A stretch of DNA of 64,000 nucleotides. It comes from Gorsachius magnificus (taxonomy: Eukaryota > Chordata > Aves > Pelecaniformes > Ardeidae). Below are positions 25,441 to 38,541 of this stretch, piece after piece. The notes beneath the pieces are model-generated. The model was not told where the DNA came from. It made no database searches and was given only the letters and a program-made list of their open reading frames with translations. Made by a program: the position numbers and the translations under genes. The DNA is taken from the NCBI GenBank assembly GCA_034008185.1, contig CM067082.1, positions 125,675,988-125,739,987 of the forward strand, in the 5' to 3' direction. Every line of letters begins with the position of its first letter. Position 1 is the stretch's first letter.

Positions 25441-28400
25441 TGGTGAAGTGAAAATACTTTGTTCATTTTAAATATGATCTGCTTATACTGCTATAATTGT
25501 GAACATGCTAGTCAAGGTTGAAATGCATAAACTACTGTAATTGCTTTAATCTCCTGATATTTTTAAAACAAGTTGTTTTGAATTTAAAATTTCTAATGTT
25601 TTGTCTGAGCTTACAGATAAATCTTACAAAAGATTTAGCAAAAATTATTTTAGCCAAATGAGAGCCATGTATGTAATTTCAAAAGAAGAAAGAGATATTC
25701 TTTCCCCATATGTTCTCTTAGAAACTATATCCTCTGTTAACAACCACAACTGAGCCAATTTTTGTTTAAATTTGACTTGTTTTAATCTCACAGACATTTA
25801 AGGAACAAATCAATTTGATGTAAACTGACTTTGTAGGATGCAGTTATGAGCTTTGAATTATAACTGCATGCATATTTTGAGACACAAAAGCATAAAAAGT
25901 TCTTTCCAAGGGTTAAGAAAATGGTGACTGAAAAAGGGTCCTGATTTCAGTGGGGCTGTGACACTTGGTACTGGTTAAGGATCTGGTCCACAGACTTACC
26001 TGGACTTGCAAAATGTCCTTCACAAGGTGTTTCACGGGTGTTTGTGTCCTGATCTGGCCTTTACATGAAGTTACAAGAACTCTATTGCTGAACAGAAACA
26101 GTTTTAAAGATAAAAACCAGAAGGGAAACATTCTTTTTGAATTTAAGAAATGGTTGACAGTGCAGTGAGGCAACAGTAATTGCTATTTTAATAGAGGTCT
26201 GGAAAGAAGAATAATGGAAAAAAAGATTGATTGAGTTAAAACCGCAGATGAAACAAATCTCTTCAGGATATTTCATGGAAGGCTCTGAGGAATACCAGAG
26301 GTCCTCATAAAGCTTTGTGATTGGGAAACAAAATAGAAGAGTTCACTCATTTTTTGTATGTGCACGGTAATTTCTATTGGGAGCAATTTACTGGAATATA
26401 CCTTACTGTGCTTCATTAACCCTAATATAACCTTAAAACCAGATGATTGTCATTGCAAGACAGCTCAGTGACAACATGTGGTCAATGTAGAGCAAGATTC
26501 ACAAATGGAAGCAGGACGTTCAGAAAGCAGGATAAAAGTAAGTTTTCATATTCATCAACGAGGCTTTGTCATCAGGAATATTCCACTTCAGTTATCCTAT
26601 CTCAAAGGGAGCCATGTCAGAAACAGGAAAAGGCTAATTGGATTTAAGATGATTAAGACTTCCATAAGTAGGAAGAGTCTGATTTTCATTTGCACTACTA
26701 TGCTTTTTTGGCATGGAACATATACTATTTATACCCACCCAAGCATCCATCCATCTACATTGGAAAAGAAAAACCGTATTATAAACGAGAATTATTTGCA
26801 TAACTACGGGCCTTCTGGGGAGTGCAAGTAAGGGTTATATAACAACAAAGTAGATTTAGTGCAGAAATGTAAGATTAATCTATACAGCCTTCCTCTTTTG
26901 CAGAAAGCAACTGCTATCTTCCGGGTAGACTTTATAATTACATTCATAATCATGAAGTTCAAACATCTGAACACATTATCTAATGAGAAAGCTGGGTTTT
27001 CTTCCCTCTAATAAAGATCTGACAGTTAGTTAAATACCAAGTCCTGACAGCTGGACACAACACGGTATTACCTACATCAATGTTACTAACTAATGCTTCT
27101 GGTTTACCATTCTGTCCCACTGGGGGACAGTCTGTGGCTGTCCCCAGTTCAGACATACAGACTTTCACAGCAAAGGAACAGCAATGAAAACCTCTTTCCT
27201 TTCAGACCTTGCATCTTCTGCTTGAGGTGCTACTGTGGAGACCACGGTCATTTGGAAGGGTTCTGATCCAAAAAAACACCTGCACTTCGTGTCACCAGGC
27301 TCAGCACAGCCCAGTGCCAGCCATGACAGTCAAACCGTGCCCTTAACTTGAAACTGCACTCAGTAAGAAATGAAGCAACAACCACGGTGACTATATGGTC
27401 CTTTTGACCTGCATTTGCTAGCATGTCAGCATCAGTTAGAGTTATTTTATGGTTTTGGTTTACATAGGTACTACTATCAAATGCTTCCCTAAGTAGCAAG
27501 AAGGGAACAGCATCACACAAAGGAAATTTTTCCTCCCCTGACTTAAATTCTCTTTATTTCCAGGTTGTCTAGAAAGGATAAGGGCATACTGGAGCTTCTT
27601 AGGTTACAAAAATAAAGGAGGATAGGAGGGACTACAGTGGGAGAATGTCTGGCAATGTGTTTTCTCCACAAAGAGAGGATTAAAAAAGAATGAGGCAGAA
27701 ATTGCACACATAAGCCACGAAGGCTTTCCTGGAGCAGACTCTTCACATGGCCCCACACTGGAGCTGATATGGGCTGGGGGTGCAGATGGCTACTGCTCCC
27801 AGTATGTTCAGTTTTGGTGCAGGTTGCTGCAGCCAACACAGATACCATTTTCTACTTAATATGAAACCACGTACACTGGTAGGGTATTTTACTTTCGTAC
27901 TAACAGATGAAATGTGCCCTATGGATGCTGAAAGTAATTATTGACAGCTTCATAGGGACAGCGTTAGCATAAATTCTACTTAATGGTAAAGTGCTATGTA
28001 GTTAACTGGAGTTTAACAAGGTGCTAATTGGGTGTGAAATTTTAGGCTCTGTCCTTTAAATGTCGAGAGGAGCGAGGGGTGTATTCTCCAGACACGGCAG
28101 ATTTCCCAGGCAGCAGTCTGACGTGCATGTGGGGCCACTATATGCCATAGCTCAGTAGAGAGAAAATGCCGTGCCTCCCTTCCCTGCTTGTGACCCCTCC
28201 AACTCCGAGGATGACTCCCTCCTTCCCCACACTGCAGCACACACCCACAGCAGCACGGGGAGGAACACATTTTAACTAGGGGCAGTTGTTCACTCCATCA
28301 GTCCCAGTGGATGCATGAACACCTGTGTCGGTACAATGTGACTGTGCAGTGGAGGAAGGAGAGCCCAGGACCAGGGAGAGGATGGGACCACAGCTTTCCC

Positions 28401-28495
28401 TTCCCGGCAATGCCAGCTGCCATCTCTACAGCTGTGTACTGTGACCCTACATCTATGCAACCAAATACATAGTATTCACAGATAACAAAAAATTT

Positions 28496-28512
28496 AAAAA
28501 AAAAAAAAAAAG
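28496..28512. repeat. Poly(A) run of about 17
   Basis: Seventeen A residues followed by GAGAAAGAGAA. No retroposed gene or SINE body was recognised on its 5' side. Confidence 0.85.
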
Positions 28513-31500
28513 AGAAAGAGAATGAAGAAAGTAATAGTCCAGTTTTCTACACTCACTCCCTTCTTTCTGAATCTACAGGAGAACAATAAAGCCTATTTGG
28601 CTGCTAAATGTTTTAGAAACTGCCCTGCTCCTGGAGCTCCTGGTCACTACCAGAATAGACCTAGCAATAGTATTCCCTAGAAGGAATTACAAAACAGGTC
28701 CTTAAGAATGAGCTCCTGAGGTCTTCAGGAATAAACGTGTGCTGCTGCAGACCTCTGGATATCTGCAGATGAAGAATGGCAGACAGATGGGGAGGTTTAT
28801 GGGATCCACGTCCACCTTCTGTGGGCTGCTAAGCCTGCAGGAGGAGGAAAATCACTTTGCCTTAGGCACTCCTCCAAGCTCACCTGAAGTAACTGGTGAA
28901 ACCCAGCGTTCCTAAAATTTTTGTCAAATTTTAATACAGCCATACCAAAACGTCCCCAGTGAGGGAGGACAGAGTATATACACACACAGTATATACATCT
29001 TCTGTAATTGTATATGCATACCAGTGACAAGCACATATGCATGACCAGTGACCAAAAAGAGGCATTCACTCTTAGACAAGGTTTGAGAATTTTAGCCCAA
29101 GGGTAACTTTTTCTAAATATTCCCATTTCTAACCATTTATTTTCTGAACAAAATAGCTATGCCAGCATTAGTATCCTTAATCATCCATAGCATCACCATT
29201 ACTTAATTCAGCTGCATTAGCATTCCTTCTTATTCCTTTGCCTATAGCCCTTTGATGTTGTCATTTGTAATTTCCCTTCTTTCCCCATAAGTTCTCCAGC
29301 TGCCCCACTATCACCCTGTATGCACTGGCATGAGAGGAAAAAAAAACAACCAACCCAGAAAATAAGTACAGAGCTCAGAAAACTGCCTACTCGGCCAAGC
29401 AGAAAAGGCAAGACAGGGATGGTGCAGGTGGCACAGCGATGGGAATTTATTGCAAATCTCTGGTGAGATTGCTCTGCAGTTTCTCTAGGAAAGCTGAGCT
29501 ACATTTGGGAGGGGGGAGTTAGGGATGGTGAGATGCAGCAGAATTTGTAGCATGTCCATAAACAGACTCAGTGTCCTACACCTCTCCCTTTCCCAAACAA
29601 ATTACTCATTCTCAGACAAAAAAAAATAGAAAAATAGTCTGTACAATGGCAAGAGAAATCCCTGAATACTAGCTTACGGTGTGACGACACAAGTAACACA
29701 GTCATGAGTTGGTTTTTACAACTCTTGTTGATTCTATAATATTCCTACTTTCCCATTAATTCTTCATTATGGCTTTGGAGGTTTTTTGACAGAAACTTCC
29801 CTCATCTCAGTTGAAGTTGATTCTTTTCATAATTGTTTTCACTCATATTTTTCCTCTCTTCATGGACAGTTAGAAGTGTACTTCAAACTCTGCTGGTTTC
29901 CACCTCCCACTTAATTCTCTTGCATCTTCAGTGCCTTCCCTACCCTCCCTCACAACAGCATTTTAACATAGGAAGTGCTTGTATAGCATCTCTGCACTAC
30001 TATTCCATTTATAAAATTCTCGCATATATTCTTCAAACCTCTTTCCCTCCTTCCAGTCCTCACATTCCTTGAACAAACCTAGTTAAGACTTATTATTTCC
30101 TATGGAAAGTTCTCCAATGGTAACTATTGTCAATTCTTAAAAGAAACAATAGGGTAAAACTTTCTTCTTCTTCTGACACAGCTCCTGTAAGAAAAAAAGC
30201 GACAGCAAATAAAAGGATGCCAGCTTTCTGACGTGTGCGTGGGAATGAGTGGATCTGTCTTCGGAGCCTGTAACAGTCTTGAGCATATGCATGACACAGG
30301 CTGGTGAGCATCTACCGGACTCCGGAGGTAAAAAGCTCTCCTGAATTTCGGTCCCACTGGATTTCAGCAGCTGGTGTGCAAGGATTTTTATGACGAGCAT
30401 TTTGAGGCATCTAAGTAATTTCTATGTAGTCCTTTAACAATACGTACCTACATGTAAAAGCGGATACGTTAATATAAAGACTCAAACTGATGATTTTCCT
30501 TTTGCTATTTCTTACACCATTTTGTGCCTCATACTAATTCTGTCACTATTCACATCAGCATGAAATCTCAAAAATCTAGGTATTTAGTTTATGTTTCTTG
30601 GTGATATTGTAATATGTGTATTCCTTTATTTATTTTAAAACTTCAAGGTCAGATTCAAATTAGATTATCAAAAACTAGAACAGTCCAGGAGTTTTTCTTC
30701 TTTTGTATCCATAGGAAAAAGACTTCACAAGGCTTAGGAAAAGCAGGTTTTTCAACAGGGATGTTGACCTAGAGATCAAACAAGTAGATGGAGAGAACTA
30801 AGAACTTACTGTCTCTGCAAGAAAAGGAGTTGTGAACAGGTAAATAAAAGGCCCTCACTAACAGTTTACTAAAACAGGAGTAGCAAACACCAAAAAGAGT
30901 CTAACGGTCTGTTTTCCCTATTCCCTCTCATACTGTTACTGCACAACATCAGCAAGGTGGTGGCCTTGGGCACCAAGAAAGAAAAAGGAAACTTGGATTA
31001 AGAACAGAACAATTGGGGGAAATTATTAAATTAACATTAAGCTTCCTCATTATTCCATTCCAGACTTCACTGAAACTGAATAGCTGCGGTTCCTCCCTGT
31101 GGCATGCATACCTCCAAACCACAGGGATCATGAAAGAGAACAATAGTCTTTGATTGTAAAAACATGATTTATACATTTGGCATTTTCAAAGAATTCATTC
31201 CGTTCCTTCTCTTGTCTCCCTTTGATGATATTCACTGTCATTACTAGAAGGAACGTGTTATCATTAGAATAAAGCACCCTGCATTTCAAGCACATTCATC
31301 CAGAAAGGGCTTGAATTCTTGGAGCTCTCGCTGTGTTTGTATACTCCACTAGCCGGAAGGAGTTTACAACCAGGAGACACAAAACAAATAAAACAGATGT
31401 GTGAGCTATGCTCAGATTATACTAAATGCCAAAGTACCTTTACAGTCGTGCACAGAACTGCCAGCCTGACAAAAAGAAACAAGCTGCTTATTATATAACG

Positions 31501-34500
31501 GGAGAGTGAAACCGGCACCGTATCATTCAACCATGCAAAGGCTTCCACTGATTTTGCAAGCCTTTCTACATCAGTAACATTTTCAAGTAGAGCAAATCAG
31601 GTGCCCCCTGATTACACCCAGAATGTGAACAAAGATAAAACCACGCCGTTTATTTAGAGGGGAAAGGTAAGAAAGAAAAGACAGAGTTCATTAGATAATT
31701 ATAATCCATTAATATTTCACTATTTCATAAATTGCCAGCTTCCTGAGCAACAGCTACAGTCAGAGGCTGCACCCAGCTGCAGATCTGCTGCTTTACTAGT
31801 TTTCCTGCTCTTTACTAAACTGTCACTAAAAGCTTGCTCCTCGTTAAACACACGCAAGCACAAAGATCCCAGTGAGCTTCCACAGGAGAGAATGTGCCTC
31901 GCTGTGTTTCTGAATGACAACTCTGCTTTAGCATCCCAGTTTTTCCAGTGAGCAGAAACATTTGCAAAGCAGCCGTAAAGAATGGTTTGCTCGAAATGTG
32001 CCAAGTTGCTGAAGCTTCTTGTTACGCCTGTGAAAAGCACCTAGAAGGCTAATTGAACAGCAGACATCACTTTTACGTAACAAAACTAGAAGGGTCCATT
32101 TTGGAGGAGCTGCATGCATATGTGACATGTTCACACTGAACACGGAGCTTTGACAGTGCCAGCCCCTAAAAACAGCACCTGGATGTTCCTGTTCTCATCA
32201 GCAACCCCAACCCCATCTTCTCTGTTGTTCGGTGCATCCATCTGGCACTCCCCTCCCTCCTCCAGAAGAGACGGGAGCGGTGGTACCCTGAGGTACCTCG
32301 TTTTAGTAGAAGTGGGGGAGATAAAGAGGATGTTTGCATCTGCTGCAAGCACACATTCTAAACAATATCCCTGGCCCCTCAGCAGGCAGTTATCATGTTG
32401 TTTTGGCAGCAGGAAGGAATCTGTGGTTTTTCTTGAATGTTGTTCTTCTTTATTTAAACGACCAGAAATAAAGCAAAAATGACAGAATGCTCTGCCTATA
32501 AATAATCATTCCGGTGTACAGTTATATTAGGAGGTAACTCAGATGGCATGATAACGCCTAACAGGCTAATCTTAGACCTGTAATGCCATAAGATGAAAAT
32601 AACTAGGCTAAGAATAACTGACCCAGAGGAGTCAGCCTTTTAAAAGAGATCCACAGAACAGGGCATGTTAGATTTCCATGTGTTTAACAATAATATCTGC
32701 CCATTAGTTTCCCTCTACAATATTTTGGATTGTACCCACCATATAAAAAACCCACCCACAACAGTAGTTGGGAAAGGTTAAAATGCAATGACACCTGAAA
32801 CCTTCCATCATCATCTGTACTGACACCTGAAATGAATGTGTACATACACGAATGTCTGCAGGCTATCTATCCAGTCTGGTTTCTCACAGCTTTTGCTTTC
32901 TTGGCAAAGACCGTGCAGAAGAAAGGGGCCGGGCAGTCGGTACAGAAACAGAGATCTGATTAAAGCTCTGGTTGTAGGAAAAATTACAAGCATTCCCCAT
33001 ATCCAACATAAACCTTAATGAACTAAATGAAAATTTATACATAGTTTTACAGGAGGGAAAACTCTGGCTGAAACTGTGTGCGTTTAAGTGCAATGCAAAC
33101 CAATAGGTGTTATAAAGCTGAGCAGCTAAAATAATAAATGGCTGAAGTAAAAAGCTCTTTTCCAATAAAGCGATTTAGCTCAACACACCAAAGAGAGGGG
33201 AGCGAGCGTCCTAGTGCCAGTTCTAGCGAACCTCTGTATTAAATGCAGTGTTTAATAGTATCAGGAAAGATGCTCAAAGAGGTTTTGAAATTATGTTCTG
33301 CATTCTTTTTTACTTTCTGTCTTTTGTAGCTTGCTATTCTTGTCAATCTTGTGCTTTCAAATTCTTATTCCAGGCTTTTCCCACAACCTATCAATACATC
33401 TTCTAATACAAAGTAAGACTGACAGGTAATCACATGGCTCCAGAAGCTGGGACTTAAATAAAGAAAAAGGAAGAAAAAGTAGAGCTGCAAACAGTAGACA
33501 CATGAAGTTGGCAACATTGGTCTGTACTTAATGCCTTCTCAAGAATGTAAAACAGAAAAAGCAGCTTCATTCCATTTTACCGCATTTTTGTTCAACTGAA
33601 TTCGTAACCAGTGTCTTGTCCAGCACACATTACTGGGCAGAGCCTCTACTCAAAATCAGTGAGATTTTAGCTACGTAAGACCTACAGGTCTGTGTTGCTT
33701 GTCTCTTCTCCTTGTATTAATTGCTAAGGCTAAGGCCTTACTCTTCCATAACAATTAATTCAAATACTTCAGCTACTACTATGAAGCACTAGGTTTTTTT
33801 TTACCTAGCCTTTATGACAGGCATTGAAAAAGCCTCTCCAGCTGTTATCCAGAACTTCCCTGAACTGAATTTTCACACTCGATTTTTTTCATTACTCTGA
33901 AAAGAATCACAAAGCAAAAGCTCAGCATATCTATTCTCACTCTCTCTGAAGAGTTATTGCCTGAGATACCACATATGCGACATTTTGTATCTGTAAGAAG
34001 CTTACGTTACCTGATTCAGATATGCAAATATGTCAAGTTTTTCATGAATATCAGAGCAAACCTTTCAATGAATTTGCTTTCTGCAATCTCTTCACAGGAA
34101 CAGTTGAGCAGGAGAAAGTTTTGTTCGGCCAGAAAAAAGGGAGAGAGCAACTACCGAAGAATTTTCCCAGAAGGCAATACAAACGTCTGTGTACAAACAC
34201 GTATACGTGGCCATGAGATAGATACAACGGATGAGATAAATTTCGTACATCGGGGTTTACTGAGGGAAGATAGCTCATGAGGACCTGTCAACCCACGTAC
34301 AACACGATGCATGTAGCATTGATTCTGTCATTTATATTCAAGTGACACAGCTTGAATTTCCTGACTGGTGCAGAGAATAAAATACTGTGACTACATTCGC
34401 TTACTACATTTGTGAAATTGCAGGTGTTTTGCAAGCCTGTAGGTAGATGAAGTCAATCACATTAATCATTCTGAATCATTATGTTCCCTTTAGAATAGTT

Positions 34501-36188
34501 TTGCTCTCTAGATTCCTGAGCCTGACAGGTATCATTTTCCGTATTTCACAGAAGGGTTAGCTGACGTAAGCAGGATTGCATAACTTGCTCAGGTGACCTG
34601 TCAACTCAGTGACAAGCCAAGGCTTTAAGCTCAAGATCTCCTTGAACTCTTGATTTTTCAACACAACAGCTTTGGGCAGGAAGCAGAGGATGCCTTATCC
34701 AATAAAAGCCAGGGTGGAATTTAGGCAGGCCCGTGCAAGGCTGTACGTCAAAACATGGCCAGCGAAGTAAATGTAGCAACCTTTGGAAAAACAGCACAGT
34801 ATATTAAATAACCAGAAGTTAATGAACTCGGCATAACTTCTCAAAGTCCCACATCTACAGATACCACAGCTGGGTAGGTTCTTTCTTCTCCTTCACACAA
34901 CTGACATCTATTTGAGTAACACAGTCCTGCATTAGTTACTTATTGACTACATTTTAATGAGCGTTCTTGCCATGGACTGTGCTGCACCAAATACTTTTGT
35001 TATTACTTGCATTGCAGTAAGATGAGAAGCCATCCGAATGCTAGGGTCCCCTGTGGCATTGCACACACATGGAAGGTAAGACTTTTGGGGTAAAATAAAA
35101 GCAACAGCGCAGTTAAATAGTAATTACAGCTAAATAAGAGGCTTTAGACTCCAGATCTATTTTTTAAATTGTGAAACTAAAATAATTATGGTATCACATA
35201 AGAATACATCAGCATCATTTTCTTAAATAAAGATGCACAGCACTTACTGCTGCATTTTAGAGCAACAGTACCATATGGCAGAATCTAGTTCAGTCTTCTC
35301 AAGATAGCTGAAACTGCTCCCTGCAGTAAGGTGTAGGTGTCTGCAAATTACACAGCTTCTTGAGTCAGTGCCGATCTAGATTGCTCCATTCATAATTAGA
35401 CTTTTGATTGGTACCTATCCAGATCATCTCATTCATAGTATGATTTACAAGCAGGGATGGAGACAGACAGGCAAAGCAGTAATTGAGGGAATACCAGAAG
35501 AACTGCTTCACATGACAGAAGTATTTCCTGTGCCTGCTATTATCAGAAATTCCTTAGACAGTTTGCTTTGCAAATACGTACCATTGTCCATTGAATCTGT
35601 CCTCTCTGGAGACGGCTCCAGCCGAGTTTAAAATACATGCCTGTTGCATCTGAAAACTAGCAAACCTAAAAATCCATTGAGTGTGTAAGTTGTGCTTGCT
35701 TTGAAGACTTCAAGAATATCAAGGGTGCAGCGTGTAAATGTTCAGGGATCTGCTCTTTTCTTAAGTATGTGCAACTTTCTAACCTGAGCAAAAGTCACAT
35801 GCACGTAAGTGAAGATAACTTTAAAGTAAGGATGCTGTGATAAGCAAAATTCAAATGACCGATTCTAGCTACGCCAAACACTAGAGCATGTCATCGTACC
35901 CTGGTTATTTCTTTCTCCCCTATATGCAGCATAGAGGGAAACAATCCCTGAAAAGTTACCAGGCCTGATCCTGCAAGACCCTGCACTCAAGGGAACTGAA
36001 GGGAATCGACAGCAGCACCAGGCTTTGTGGTTTCATGTGACGTGAATTAAACTGCAGACTATGTACAATGTCAACTGCTTGCAGTCACGTTGTCTATTTT
36101 AAAGGCCAACAGAAACACTGAGGAATATTTTGTGTTCTACAGAATATACATTTAAACATCTTTTATCTGGATAATATTCTTGACTAAG

Positions 36189-36227
36189 TTTTTTGGGTTT
36201 TGTTTTGGTTTTTGGTTTTTTTTTTTT
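36189..36227. repeat. T/G-rich low-complexity tract
   Basis: Alternating runs of T with GGG or GG, ending in about 12 T residues. The same strand shows A-rich runs near 36513 and 37348. Confidence 0.8.
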
Positions 36228-37228
36228 AAAGTCTAAGCCCCCCCTCTATTCTACTTGGTACTACAGGGGAAATTGTAAATGTTACATGGGCCTAATGTAA
36301 TATCAGATAAAAATCAACTGTTACATCATATTCTTGTCTCCAGTGAAGAAAAGTAGAGCTATAAACTTACAGAAAATTACCTCCCTTTCTTGTGTTTCAA
36401 ATGAGAAAATTTCTATTACTCAAGCAACATTACTTGGCAGTTACAAAGTATCATAGAGAGCTAAAAACCAGATTTTTACTTGTGCACAGCTAACTTCAAC
36501 TTGACATAGTATTAAAAAAAAAAAAAACCAAAAAAAAACAACAGGAGGGAGGGGAAGCAGTCGGTCTTATCTCTTTGACCAATGCAAAAGCACTGGACAC
36601 CTGCTGAGCCGTTCAGGAAAACCAAAGAAAAGCAGTAATTCTTAAACAAGACGTCGACACTGCCGATGGCTTTGCAGAACTGTAATGCTTCCAGAGAAAC
36701 TTCTGCTTTTACCCACTGTCTTTGCATTGTTGTTCACATTTGTAAACAAGTCTTTCACCTGATTTCTGTCCTTGACAAAGGAACTGTAATTGGTGATCAA
36801 CATCTCTTCTCAGAAGTTTTGACAAATAGTAAATTCTCTGAGAGATCCAAAAAGAAACAAACCAACCCAGCAGCTTTATGAAGGAATAGAAAACTTGCAA
36901 ATCCTAAACATTACCAGTTGGAAGACTCCATTCCCCTTAAGCATTCTCATTATTTTAACCTGCTGATAAAAGCTCTCATTCCCTTGGACAGGCTCTAATC
37001 ATTATGAGGTAGCCTGGGCTTCCTATATTGAAAAACACTCATCATGAGGTTAAGACATACCTAAGTCATTTCTGACAGGAAAGATATTATCATTTGACAC
37101 AACCTCTCACAATTTATTTTCATATCTGAAACTAGAAGTCTGCTCTACAATTGTATGTAAGAAAGAAACACAAGTAAAACTTCAAGTTCTTTTTCTATAA
37201 AGCAGGGGAAGAAACAGGGTTTTCTTTT

Positions 37229-37246
37229 AAAAACAAACAAACAAAC
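37229..37246. repeat. (ACAA)n short tandem repeat
   Basis: Four consecutive AAAC/ACAA units at the end of an A-rich run. Confidence 0.8.
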
Positions 37247-38386
37247 ATGGGTTCAACAGGTGTACCAAACCGGCAATACATGAAGAGAGCTGTTGCCTAT
37301 ACACATAATTAATCTCAAAAACTGAGAAGCACTGCCAAGTTTTGTGAAAAAAAAAAAAGAAAAAAATAAGTAAAAGACGAGAAAACAAGAACAAGAAAAA
37401 GGGGGTAAACTCAGACTAAAGTACAAGTAAACAATTCAACCTGCATTCTACATATAGGTCCTCTATAAAGCCAACTTTATAAAAAATGAACTCAGAAACC
37501 TAGGATTAAAAAGATATAAAACAGATAACATTGTGCTTTGAAAGACTGAGGTTTTAGCTGAATAAAAACAGAACTGGAATTCATAGAGTTTAAGAGAGAA
37601 TGGGCAAGAGTAAACTGAAATTTTTAGGTTTTTAGCCTGTCTAAATTGACATTTTATCTGAATGGCAACAATTCATCCAACTTAATTCATCGTCAGTACA
37701 TCATTTGCAGGTCTCAAACACAGCTAGCAAAGAAACTAGAAAATACAAGGGTAGCCTCAAATACGTGAGGAAACACCCAGTGTTCTTTCACAGCAGCGTT
37801 GAAATACCATCATTAAAAAACACACTCAATTTACATCTCAGTGAGTCATTACATATGACCACCATTGCCTGGTTCACAAATAATTCTCAAGGAACAAAAT
37901 AAGCCACGCATATTAAAGACATTTGAAAGTAACAGTGTAACGAAAAGAGAAAGGGATTAGTATTAAACTCCCTTTGTATGCAAACTGGAGAAAAGGAAAC
38001 TCGGGGAAAGCCCAAATCCTGTTTACAACAGAGATATGACCAGAATTGCCTGTGAGGGGATCTAACTGCAGCCTCCTGACAAGGTCTGGCTGAGGAAGCC
38101 TTTCTCCATGAATAAGCCCGTACCACGAGCCCCATTTTGCAACCACGCAACAAAACAAACAAGGAATCCCGAACTAGATTTTGGCTGCGAGCATTTTGCT
38201 CTGGCTGGAGAGCAGCAGGCTGAAGGAGACAAACTCCCTGCAAAAAGCAGCAGCTGCTATCTAACAGACTATCGCAGAGATAATTATTTAACAACAACTC
38301 ACATAAAGCCCACAAAAATAAAAGTCACTTCTTTAAAGGAGGGGTGTATTTTCCTGGTCAGCCACTGAAGTCGGAGGCACGGAGCT

Positions 38387-38399
38387 GTCTCTTACCTGA
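38387..38399 (-). other. HDAC9: Splice donor of the HDAC9 exon
   Basis: On the minus strand the sequence is CTCAG|GTAAGAG, a near-consensus U2 donor (the plus strand shows CTCTTACCTGAG). The cut falls after the first base of a codon (phase 1), as needed for the SS(V) junction of HDAC9, where the next exon would supply the other two bases of a valine codon. Read-through into the intron meets an in-frame TGA after about a dozen codons. Confidence 0.9.
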
Positions 38400-38501
38400 G
38401 CTGATCATACTGTGCATTCTTTGCTGAGCCAAGAGCTGTTCACGTCCAGAAACCCCATCTGAGGAAAAACACGATTCACTCTCGTAAATTGTCTGCAGCA
38501 T
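38396..38501 (-). CDS. HDAC9: HDAC9 first coding exon (N terminus, 35 codons)
   Basis: This exon encodes the extreme N terminus of histone deacetylase 9, a class IIa deacetylase that binds MEF2 and represses its targets. Translation gives MLQTIYESES, then CFSSDGVSGR, then EQLLAQQRMH and SMISS, ending in codon phase 1 at a strong donor. The start MHSMISS is the N terminus of canonical HDAC9 as I know it; the longer start at 38501 matches a longer human isoform as I recall it. The DGVSGREQ block also aligns with PDGLSGRDQ near the HDAC4 N terminus, which supports real coding. Possible starts are 38501 (A at -3), 38417 (A at -3) and 38408. An in-frame TGA at 38540-38538 limits the frame upstream. 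The MEF2-binding, coiled-coil and deacetylase domains lie in later exons outside this window. The CpG island immediately upstream fits a first exon. Confidence 0.92.
38405..38458 (-). other. Out-of-frame ATG frame overlapping the HDAC9 starts
   Basis: Minus-strand ATGGGG at 38458 opens a 17-codon frame (MGFLDVNSSWLSKECTV) that ends in a TGA within the second internal HDAC9 methionine region. It is out of frame with HDAC9 and spans the MHSM start at 38417. The context is modest (G at +4, no purine at -3). Immediately upstream, TTTTTCCTCAG resembles a splice acceptor, see findings. Confidence 0.55.
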
Positions 38502-38520
38502 ATTCCAACCAGTCTGCACT

Positions 38521-38541
38521 TCAGCTACACGAGAGATTCAT
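38521..38541 (-). other. Short upstream ORF in HDAC9 5' leader
   Basis: Minus-strand ATG at 38541 followed by five codons and TGA (peptide MNLSCS), ending 19 bases before the long-form start at 38501. If the transcript begins in the CpG island, this frame is in the leader. Another minimal frame (MLKHC) lies at 38645-38628. Such frames can lower or redirect initiation; no effect is shown here. Confidence 0.6.

Larger units (their letters stand above)
25441..38390. other. Noncoding stretch, probable first large HDAC9 intron
   Basis: About 13 kb directly downstream (minus direction) of the HDAC9 splice donor. No second HDAC9 exon is seen: the next coding block should be rich in glutamine codons, and none of the minus-strand frames has that. 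A GC-richer area lies at about 27500-28450 without a recognisable gene. The minus frame of 142 codons at 37887-38315 is not continuous with the exon and has no domain. Homopolymer runs are at 28496-28512 (A) and 36189-36227 (T/G). Confidence 0.6.

Noticed and set aside
33957..34280. 107-codon plus frame with basic residues
   Set aside because: No family recognised, and overlapping frames exist on both strands.
37887..38315. 142-codon minus frame just downstream of the HDAC9 donor
   Set aside because: Not continuous with the exon: intron read-through hits a TGA first. Composition is unremarkable and no domain is visible.
1..38390. A second HDAC9 exon in the window
   Set aside because: The next exon should encode a VDVKSEV start and soon a glutamine-rich coiled coil. 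I find neither on the minus strand, but a very short exon could escape reading by eye.
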